Origin: Fibrobacter sp.
GTDB taxonomy: Bacteria; Fibrobacterota; Fibrobacteria; Fibrobacterales; Fibrobacteraceae
Assembly (NCBI GenBank): GCA_016295375.1
Contig: JAEDLI010000006.1
Location: forward strand, 1-46,779
Direction: 5' to 3'
DNA: 46,779 nucleotides
Shown: positions 41,030 through 46,779 of the stretch, piece by piece
Position numbering within the stretch: the first letter of the stretch is position 1
How the letters are laid out: the number at the start of each line of letters is the position of its first letter
Made by a program: the position numbers and the translations under genes
Notes under the pieces: generated by a model
Database searches by the model: none
What the model saw: only the letters and a program-made list of their open reading frames with translations
What the model was told of the DNA's origin: nothing

Positions 41030-42484
41030 CTATTCCTTCGCGAGCTTGTCGAGGATCTGGTTCACGAGGCCCGGGTTAGCCTTGCCGCCGGACTTGCGCA
41101 TGGTCATACCCACGAGGAAGCCCTTGAGCGCCACCTTGCCGGCCTTGAATTCGGCGAACTGGGCAGCGTTTTCGGCGCAGACGGCGCGGACCACTTCTTC
41201 AATAGCGCCAGTGTCGGTCACCTGCACGAGGCCCTTTTCCTTCACGATGGCTTCGGGGTCCTTGCCGGTCTCGAACATCTCGGCGAAGACCGTCTTTGCA
41301 ATCTTACCGTTGATGGTGTTGTCGGCGATGAGGTTCACAAGCTTGCAGAGGTCTTCGGGCTTGATCTTGAGGGCGCTGAGGCCGCCTTCCAGTTCCTTCA
41401 CCTTGGCCAAAAGTTCCGTGATGACCCAGTTGGCCAAGACCTTGCCGTTCTTGCAGTTCTTCGCGGCGGTGTCGTACCATTCGCTCACGTCGCGATCTTC
41501 AGTCAGCACCATGGCGTCGTATTCGGAAACGCCGAAGTCGTCCATGAAGCGCTTGCGACGGGCATCCGGCAGTTCCGGAAGCGTGCGGCGGATTTCTTCA
41601 ACGAAGGCAGGGTCGGTCACAAGGCGGACCATGTCCGGTTCCGGGAAGTACTTGTAGTCATGGGCATCTTCCTTGGAGCGAATCACAATCGTCTTGTCGG
41701 CGTTGGGGTCATAGCGCTTGGTGCACTGTTCCACTTCCTTGCCGGCATCGAGGGTCGAGGCCTGCAGGTTCATTTCGCAGTACAGGGCCTTCTCGAGGTT
41801 CGTAAAGCTGTTCAGGTTCTTGATTTCGGCGCGGATACCGAACGGGGCATCTTCGCTTGCACGGAGCGAGATGTTGCCGTCGCAGCGCATGTTGCCGTTT
41901 TCCATGTTGGCGTTGGACACGCGGGTGTATTCCAGCGTCTGCTTGATTTTCTTGAGCACGAGCACCGCTTCTTCGGGGCTACGGATATCCGGCTCGGTCA
42001 CGATTTCGCAGAGCGGAGTGCCGCAGCGGTTCGCGTCGAAGTGGGAATCGGTGGGGCTCATGTCGTGGATGAGCTTGCCGGCGTCTTCTTCCATGTGGAT
42101 ACGGGTAATGCCCACGCGCTTCTTGGTGCCATCTTCCTTGACGATTTCGAGCCAGCCGTTCTTGCAGATCGGGTGGTCGTACACCGGAAGTCCGCCCGTC
42201 TGGGTAATCTGGTAGCCCTTCGGCAGGTCCGGGTAGAAGTAGTTCTTGCGGGTCCACATCGCATTCAGGTCGATTTCACAGTTGAGCGCAAGGCCCAGGC
42301 GAATGGCGTATTCCACCGCCTTCTTGTTCGGCACGGGCATGGCACCCGGCATACCGAGGCAGACGGGGCACACGTGCTTGTTCGGGGTCGTATTCACTTC
42401 GATTTCGCAGCCGCAGAACATCTTGGTTTTAGTCGCGAGCTGACAATGGATTTCAAGACCGATAACAGGACAATAGTTTGGCAT
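41030..42484 (-). CDS. gatB: Asp/Glu-tRNA amidotransferase subunit B
   Basis: This encodes 484 aa, the normal GatB length. CPVIGLEIHCQLATKTKMFCGC is the N-terminal signature; VCPVCLGMPGAMPVPN, YFYPDLPKGYQITQ and the C-terminal YqeY-like tail (GKANPGLVNQIL) are all present. With GatA and GatC (not in this window) it forms the enzyme that converts Glu-tRNA-Gln to Gln-tRNA-Gln (and Asp-tRNA-Asn). GatB supplies the kinase/transamidation site. CGGAG lies before ATG and a TATCTT further upstream gives a short leader. Confidence 0.97.
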   Translation of the reverse strand: MPNYCPVIGLEIHCQLATKTKMFCGCEIEVNTTPNKHVCPVCLGMPGAMPVPNKKAVEYAIRLGLALNCEIDLNAMWTRKNYFYPDLPKGYQITQTGGLPVYDHPICKNGWLEIVKEDGTKKRVGITRIHMEEDAGKLIHDMSPTDSHFDANRCGTPLCEIVTEPDIRSPEEAVLVLKKIKQTLEYTRVSNANMENGNMRCDGNISLRASEDAPFGIRAEIKNLNSFTNLEKALYCEMNLQASTLDAGKEVEQCTKRYDPNADKTIVIRSKEDAHDYKYFPEPDMVRLVTDPAFVEEIRRTLPELPDARRKRFMDDFGVSEYDAMVLTEDRDVSEWYDTAAKNCKNGKVLANWVITELLAKVKELEGGLSALKIKPEDLCKLVNLIADNTINGKIAKTVFAEMFETGKDPEAIVKEKGLVQVTDTGAIEEVVRAVCAENAAQFAEFKAGKVALKGFLVGMTMRKSGGKANPGLVNQILDKLAKE

Positions 42485-42524
42485 GATTTCTCCGAAATTT
42501 TACGGGGAAAAGATAGTTATTTGA

Positions 42525-42552
42525 GTTACTAGTTACTAGTTACTAGTTACTA
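42525..42552. repeat. Tandem repeat: four copies of GTTACTA
   Basis: Four perfect 7-bp units lie between the gatB promoter and the 3' end of the PIN gene. They match the TAG-rich filler seen at 7061, 7781 and 23560. Confidence 0.8.
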
Positions 42553-42599
42553 GAATTGTCAGTTTCAAGCGAATTTCCAGTAAAAAGGATGCAAAGAAA

Positions 42600-43049
42600 T
42601 TAAAGTTCGTCCAAAGTCACGACAAGGGCGTCGGTAAGGGTGCGGAAGTTCGCACATTCGGTCAAGATGCAGTCAGCGCCGTTCACGAAGGCCGTTGCAA
42701 GGCGCAGGGACTCCCCTTCGGAAATCTTGTGGTTCGTCTTTTGAGAGGTTGCATAAAGTTCCGCCGCCTTTACAGAAATTTCCGCGTTGACCGGGCAAAC
42801 TTTAACATTTGCAGAATTTTCAAAGAACTCGCGATACTGGCGGGCAAGCACGCCCTCCCCACTAGCAAAAGCCTTGCCGCTTATCTCAAACAAGGTAATC
42901 GGCGAGACCAGGACCTGGATGTTCTTTTCGTACACCATGTCCAAAATGTTCGACACCGTCGGATAAAAATCCGGGTGCATCTGCAAAAGCCGCACCAGCG
43001 GGCCGGTATCGAGAAACAGTATCCGCGACTGTTGGATTGTCCTTTCCAT
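42600..43049 (-). CDS. Orphan PIN-domain (VapC-like) putative ribonuclease
   Basis: This encodes 149 aa starting MERTIQQSRI. ATG 43049 lies 7 nt after a TATCTT, and an upstream TTG/ATG extension is not needed. PIN motifs are LFLDTGPLV (D14), ITLFEISG (E55), GESLRLATAF (E113, usually D) and ILTECANF (E131, usually D). PIN proteins are metal-dependent RNases; VapC toxins of this fold often cut tRNA. No antitoxin ORF fits in the 138 bp upstream or downstream of it. The gene is divergent from an initiator tRNA gene. Two of the four acidic positions are Glu, so activity is uncertain. Confidence 0.8.
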   Translation of the reverse strand: MERTIQQSRILFLDTGPLVRLLQMHPDFYPTVSNILDMVYEKNIQVLVSPITLFEISGKAFASGEGVLARQYREFFENSANVKVCPVNAEISVKAAELYATSQKTNHKISEGESLRLATAFVNGADCILTECANFRTLTDALVVTLDEL

Positions 43050-43056
43050 TAGCCCA

Positions 43057-43062
43057 AAGATA
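43057..43062 (-). promoter_or_regulatory. -10 box TATCTT of the PIN gene, 7 nt before ATG
   Basis: TATCTT-N7-ATG on the minus strand with no ribosome site; same geometry as metG. Confidence 0.45.
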
Positions 43063-43144
43063 AACATTCCAGCGAAGGGCCGTCAACGAAACCTTGTTTT
43101 TTTATTAAAAAATGGCATCTTCCTGCTGTTTTCGGCACTTTGAC

Positions 43145-43173
43145 TTGACAGGAACATAGATTTTTACTATATA
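43145..43173 (+). promoter_or_regulatory. Promoter of initiator tRNA gene
   Basis: TTGACA (43145-43150), a 17-bp spacer and TATATA (43168-43173) form a near-consensus housekeeping promoter. Its start would fall about 7 nt before the mature tRNA. Confidence 0.85.
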
Positions 43174-43187
43174 TGGGCATACCTCGA

Positions 43188-43261
<74 letters not shown>

Positions 43262-43263
43262 CT

Positions 43264-43296
43264 AAAAAAAGACTCGGTTTTGCCGGGTCTTTTTTT
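43264..43296 (+). terminator. Terminator of tRNA gene
   Basis: A7-GACTCGG-TTTTG-CCGGGTC-T7 is a 7-bp stem with A and T runs on both sides, so it can work in both directions. It also ends the convergent 43298-43564 gene. Confidence 0.85.
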
Positions 43297-43297
43297 G

Positions 43298-43564
43298 TTA
43301 CAGCACATAGAGTGCCATGAAAACCACAAGTCCCGCAAAAACCAAAAAGACCGGTAAAAGCAGCAACAGGCAGAGGGCCCCGACTTTTAGGTCGTAGAAC
43401 CACATTTTCCACCTACCCCGCTTGGTCTTGCAGGTATCCTGGCGGCAATCGGGGCAAATATTCCCCACCCTGTTCCTCACGCGGATGGCAAGGTTGCTTT
43501 GAAGTGGGGACATGCCCACCTTGTCGTTGAATTCCTTACCGCATTTTGAACATTTGCACTGCAT
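43298..43564 (-). CDS. Small zinc-ribbon membrane protein
   Basis: This encodes 88 aa. The N-terminus is a zinc-ribbon-like unit with CKCSKC at residues 3-8 and CPDC with a further Cys soon after. A basic stretch (KTKRGRWK) is followed by one or two membrane helices (VGALCLLLLLPVFLVFAGLV). There is no signal peptide, and the start has only a weak GGA. No family is recognised. It shares its terminator with the tRNA gene and follows the EamA gene by 20 bp. Confidence 0.65.
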   Translation of the reverse strand: MQCKCSKCGKEFNDKVGMSPLQSNLAIRVRNRVGNICPDCRQDTCKTKRGRWKMWFYDLKVGALCLLLLLPVFLVFAGLVVFMALYVL

Positions 43565-43584
43565 AATTCCAAATTAAAAAAAAA

Positions 43585-44520
43585 TCATTTCCGCTTTGCA
43601 GCGATGAGAATCACGGAGCCGAGAATCAGGGCGATACCGATTCCAAGGCGGACTGTGAGGATTTCTCCAAAGACAAGAACACCGATGGACACGGCAGTTA
43701 CGGGTTCGAGAGCCCCGAGAATTGCCGTAGGCGTAGAGCCTATAATCTTTACGGCCTTCACCATGAATACAAGCGAAAGAACCGTGGGCACGGCACCCAG
43801 CATAAAGCCCCAGCCCCAGGAACTGGCCTGCATAAACACCGGTGGAAGCCCGGAGGCAAACGTCACCGAATAAAGCAACAAAAATACCATGCAGAAACTG
43901 ATGGCGTAAAAAGTCATCTTTACGGAGCCCATCTGCAGCTTGATGCGGTTCGCCATCACCATGTAAATGGCATAGGTTATAGAAGAGATAAACACAAGTA
44001 CAAGCCCAACCGTGCTCAGGGGCGCTCCATCTCCCCCGCGGTACAAGAGGGCGATTCCCGCCATGGAGACGGCGATGGAAACAATGGTCCAGACCTTGAT
44101 TTTTTCCTTGAAGAAAACGGCCATCAGCACAGAAACTTCCAGCGGGTAAAGGAACAGGAGCGTAGAAGCCAACCCCGCGTCCATGAACTTGAAGGAGGCG
44201 TAATAGGTCAGGGAACTCACCGCAAAGAGGAATCCAAACGCGACAAGAGCACCGAATTCGCGGAATGAAATCTTGAAGTGGGAGCCTTTCGCAAGAATCA
44301 CTACCAAAAGGAGCAGCGCTGCCGTAAAGAATCGGTAAAAGAGAACCGTTTCCGGAGAATACCCCTGGGCGTACAAATGCAGGGCCCCAAGGGGGTTCGT
44401 TCCGTAACAGATAGCGGAAAGGGCCGCAAAGACGAAGCCTTTTAAAGTTGTGAGGTCGCTTCGCTTTGAGGTTTGAGTTCGCTCACATTGCTCGCCTTGA
44501 GTTTTTTTGTCTAAAAACAT
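43585..44520 (-). CDS. EamA/DMT-superfamily transporter
   Basis: This encodes 311 aa. Ten hydrophobic segments form two EamA repeats (GFVFAALSAICYGTNPLGAL and GLVLVFISSITYAIYMVMAN). VTAVSIGVLVFGEILT near the end is typical. DMT carriers export or import amino acids, nucleotide sugars or other metabolites; the substrate is unknown. The first 28 residues (DKKTQGEQCERTQTSKRSD...) do not look like the family. They are translated from intergenic repeat units, and the natural start would be near LKGF. The ribosome site TTTGAGG is also the constant end of such a unit. Confidence 0.85.
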   Translation of the reverse strand: MFLDKKTQGEQCERTQTSKRSDLTTLKGFVFAALSAICYGTNPLGALHLYAQGYSPETVLFYRFFTAALLLLVVILAKGSHFKISFREFGALVAFGFLFAVSSLTYYASFKFMDAGLASTLLFLYPLEVSVLMAVFFKEKIKVWTIVSIAVSMAGIALLYRGGDGAPLSTVGLVLVFISSITYAIYMVMANRIKLQMGSVKMTFYAISFCMVFLLLYSVTFASGLPPVFMQASSWGWGFMLGAVPTVLSLVFMVKAVKIIGSTPTAILGALEPVTAVSIGVLVFGEILTVRLGIGIALILGSVILIAAKRK

Positions 44521-44579
44521 ATAGCCTCAAAGGGCAAAGCCCGACCCCATACCTCAAAGTGCCCCAGGCACGACCTCAT
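44450..44579. repeat. Cluster of TGAGGTC-hairpin-TTTGAGG units around the EamA start
   Basis: A plus-strand unit at 44450-44471 (TGAGGTC, GCTTCGC, TTTGAGG) is followed by a degenerate one up to about 44500. Two minus-strand units at 44525-44549 (stem GGGC-TTT-GCCC) and 44552-44579 (stem GTGCC/GGCAC) complete the cluster. The constant flanks are kept while stems differ. The cluster fills the SMC-EamA gap and runs into the EamA coding start. Confidence 0.7.
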
Positions 44580-44584
44580 AGCTA

Positions 44585-46779
44585 TCATATCGCGAACTTG
44601 GTGGCGTCGGCAAGCTGTACGCTGGCGATGCGGGAAATGCCCTTGATTTCCTGGGTCACGCCGTAGAGCATGTCGGCTTCGGCCATGGTGCGCTTGTTGT
44701 GGGTCACCACGATGAACAGGGTCTGCTTGCTGAATTCACGGAGCAGCGCCATGAAGCGGCCCACGTTGGCATCGTCAAGCGGGCCGTCCACTTCGTCCAG
44801 CACGCAATAGGGCGAGGGCTTTTCCATGTAGATGGCAAAGAGCAGGGCCGTCGCTGTCAGGGCGTGTTCACCGCCGGAGAGGGCCTTGATGCCGCGCATC
44901 TTCTTGCCGGTGGGTCGAACGTTGATTTCGATGTCGGCGTCCAGAATGTCGCCAGGCTTGCCGTTTTCGTCCAGTTTTTCCACCAGGCTCATCTTGGTTT
45001 CGCCGTTCAGGAACAGCTTGCTGAACACGAACTGGAAGTTCTTCTGGATCCGTTCGAAGGTTTCCAGATAGCGGCTGCGGGCGATATCGTCCAGCTTGGT
45101 GATGGTGCGGTCCAGCGAGGCGCGGGCACGGTCCAGATCGTTGAACTGGATTTCCACTTCTTCCAGACGCTTCTTTTCGTCTTCGTAGTCCTCCATCACG
45201 TTCACGTTGATGGGGCCAAGTTCCTTGATTTTCCCGCGGAGTTCGCGAACTTCCTTGTCCGCCTCGGGCTGGCTATACTCCACACGCTCGAATTCTTCGG
45301 GAGCCTGCAGGTCGAAGGACCATTCGTTCTGGAGGCGTTCCTGAAGGCGATCCAGGTTGGACTGCAGGGCTTCTTGCTTGCGGCCCACCTCGTTCAGTTC
45401 CTTCATCTTGTCGATCATGTCGTCGCGGATGTTATCCAGTTCGCTCCGCCAGCTGTCCAGGTCGCCGCTAACCACCTCGTAGCGTTCACGGGCGGCGTCG
45501 CGCCGACCTTCCAACTCGCGAAGGGCGGAATCCTTCTCCTGGACGGAGGATCCCAGGTCATCGATATCCCGGGCGGCCTTTTCCATAGAAATCTTGTTGG
45601 TCTCCATATCCCGCTTGCGGGACTCGATGGAATCCCCGAGGAACTGGACCTGGTCAGCGATGTTTCTCAGGCGGTCCGTATTCTGGGAGAGCTTCGCGGA
45701 CTTGTCCTGGGATGTCCTTTCCAAGTCGCGGACTTCTTCGTCCTTTTCGCGGAACAGGGTTTCCTGTTCTGCAAGTTCGTCATTCACCCGGGCATATTCC
45801 GCCTCGGCGCTTTCCATGGCCGCCTTGGCCTCGTTCAGGTCCGCATTGCTAGACTTCTGGGATTCGGCGGTGGCTATACGGCCTTCGCTTTCGGCAATGT
45901 CCGCTTCCAGTTTCTCAAGTCGGGAGGCGACCGATTCCAGGGTGTTCTTCTGGATCGAAATGCCAGCCTCCCCTGCCCGGAACGCATCGTTCTTTTCGAG
46001 AATCTCGTCGGAGGCAGAAGCCAGCATCTGCCTGGTTTCATCAATTTCTGCCTGGAGGGATTCCAGAGCGCCCTGCTTCTGGGCGACCTGCCCCTGTACA
46101 GCAGCCAGACGCTCCGTGGCCTGGGCAATCTCGTTCTTGCGGCTGAGGGCCCCGGCGGTGTTTGCCCCCTGGCTCACCAGACCGTTGGTCTTTACGATAA
46201 CCTTGTCCGCCACGAAGCAGAAATCGGAATTGCGGTGTTCACGGGCCAGGTCCAGGGCCGTATCTAGAGAATCCACCAAGAAGTAGCGGCTCAGAAGATT
46301 CTGTACAAAAGTCCGTGTGGTGTCGTCGCAAGTGACAAAGCTGCTCAAGGCACCCCTGATTCCAGGGTGGTTCAGTTCCGGCACAGGTGCAAGTTCCAGG
46401 GAATCCATCAGGGCGAGCACCGCCTTGCCGGCGTTCTCGCTACGGAGTCCTTCTACAATTTCACGGAGGCCGCCGCGGCTTTCCACCACGGCACTGTCCA
46501 GACAATCGCCCAGGGCTGCCTCTACCTGGGAGGCGTATTCCGGAGCGGCGCTGATGTGTTCCGAAAGGAACCCGCGGACAAGACCCGCCTTGTTTTCGCG
46601 AATCCACTTGCCGGCATCCGTTCCTTCGTCACTGACGCTCTGCAGCACTTCAATCCGGGATTCCAGGGCGGCACACTCGTTCTGCAAAGCCTGCAGTTCC
46701 TGCTGGGCGGTGGCCAAGTCGGCATTCTTGCCGTCTAGCGAGGATTCCAGGGAGGCCTTGCGTTCGTTCAAAATTTCCA
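44585..46779 (-). CDS. smc: Chromosome segregation protein SMC (N-terminus beyond window)
   Basis: About 730 C-terminal residues are visible; the frame is open through the right edge, so the N-terminal ATPase half is missing. In order: end of the first coiled coil; hinge (AGLVRGFLSEHISAAPEYAS to VIVKTNGLVSQG, with GGLREIVEGLRSENAGKAVL); the long second coiled coil; then the C-terminal ATPase lobe with signature ALSGGEHALTATALL and Walker B YCVLDEVDGPLDDAN (usually DEVDAPLD). SMC forms the condensin ring with ScpA and ScpB for chromosome organisation. Its stop is 64 nt before the EamA ATG. Confidence 0.97.
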   Translation of the reverse strand, partial: EILNERKASLESSLDGKNADLATAQQELQALQNECAALESRIEVLQSVSDEGTDAGKWIRENKAGLVRGFLSEHISAAPEYASQVEAALGDCLDSAVVESRGGLREIVEGLRSENAGKAVLALMDSLELAPVPELNHPGIRGALSSFVTCDDTTRTFVQNLLSRYFLVDSLDTALDLAREHRNSDFCFVADKVIVKTNGLVSQGANTAGALSRKNEIAQATERLAAVQGQVAQKQGALESLQAEIDETRQMLASASDEILEKNDAFRAGEAGISIQKNTLESVASRLEKLEADIAESEGRIATAESQKSSNADLNEAKAAMESAEAEYARVNDELAEQETLFREKDEEVRDLERTSQDKSAKLSQNTDRLRNIADQVQFLGDSIESRKRDMETNKISMEKAARDIDDLGSSVQEKDSALRELEGRRDAARERYEVVSGDLDSWRSELDNIRDDMIDKMKELNEVGRKQEALQSNLDRLQERLQNEWSFDLQAPEEFERVEYSQPEADKEVRELRGKIKELGPINVNVMEDYEDEKKRLEEVEIQFNDLDRARASLDRTITKLDDIARSRYLETFERIQKNFQFVFSKLFLNGETKMSLVEKLDENGKPGDILDADIEINVRPTGKKMRGIKALSGGEHALTATALLFAIYMEKPSPYCVLDEVDGPLDDANVGRFMALLREFSKQTLFIVVTHNKRTMAEADMLYGVTQEIKGISRIASVQLADATKFAI

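Noticed and set aside
41660..42532. Plus-strand 290-aa open frame opposite gatB
   Set aside because: Shadow of GatB.
42525..42552. Possible CRISPR or phase-variation array
   Set aside because: Four 7-bp units without spacers, outside any coding frame; the same motif is dispersed as filler elsewhere. Promoter-spacing variation is possible but the array lies upstream of the gatB -10 rather than within it.
44699..46267. Plus-strand 522-aa open frame opposite smc
   Set aside because: Shadow of the SMC coiled-coil and ATPase coding sequence.

Overview
The window looks like a chromosomal segment of a Fibrobacter species (phylum Fibrobacterota; gut or rumen fibre degrader). Two genes support this most directly. 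One encodes a circularly permuted GH16 lichenase with PSSSS-type linkers, resembling the well-known F. succinogenes 1,3-1,4-beta-glucanase. The other encodes a secreted protein with the Fibrobacter succinogenes major paralogous domain. There is no phage, plasmid, transposase or CRISPR array, and most of the window is ordinary housekeeping and envelope sequence.

Layout. 1-2543 (minus): 5' part of a large secreted protein of tandem Ig/cadherin-like repeats, cut by the left edge. 2878-4803: two same-frame ORFs separated by one TAG, the second a membrane-anchored M23 peptidase-like protein. 5083-9973: lipoprotein, TrpB2-type tryptophan synthase beta, nitroreductase, methionyl-tRNA synthetase. 10099-11495: small membrane protein, MauE/DoxX-like protein and Nudix hydrolase in a tight run. 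11488-20182: a D15-like outer-membrane barrel divergent from an RND-type exporter, aminotransferase, FHA-domain ABC transporter and Ser/Thr kinase, the last four overlapping or nearly so. 20295-24884: YraN, YrdC/Sua5, FISUMP protein, PurU, a small membrane protein and PyrE. 24895-26852: lipoprotein plus barrel-like protein following pyrE. 26859-28932 (minus): small conserved protein, YbeY and a CorC/HlyC-type CBS protein in an overlapping operon. 29047-36994: FecR-domain protein abutting a beta-helix/beta-barrel protein, then an FAD dehydrogenase and an RluA-type pseudouridine synthase. 37116-39686: lichenase and a regulator with two GntR-like winged helices plus a sugar-binding-type sensor. 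39852-42484 (minus): PurO-like IMP cyclohydrolase family protein, a small membrane protein and GatB. 42600-43261: orphan PIN-domain gene divergent from an initiator tRNA gene. 43298-46779 (minus): zinc-ribbon membrane protein, EamA transporter and the C-terminal two thirds of SMC.

Three sequence-level patterns cut across the genes. First, several genes have a TATATT/TATCTT-like -10 box exactly 7 nt before ATG and no clear ribosome binding site, which predicts leaderless mRNAs. Second, the gaps contain families of short repeats: hairpins flanked by TGAGGTC and TTTGAGG, ATTGC...GCAAT hairpins, GTCATC-hairpin-GATCCGCTYGAGGAAT elements, and TAG-rich filler such as tandem GTTACTA. Third, some of these repeats appear to have been taken into gene function: they supply Shine-Dalgarno sequences for yraN and the EamA gene and form the N-termini of two membrane or secreted proteins. 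The most system-like clusters are the kinase/FHA-ABC/RND group, the FecR plus helix-barrel pair, and the PIN/initiator-tRNA pair; their functions are inferred. No searches or structure predictions could be run.
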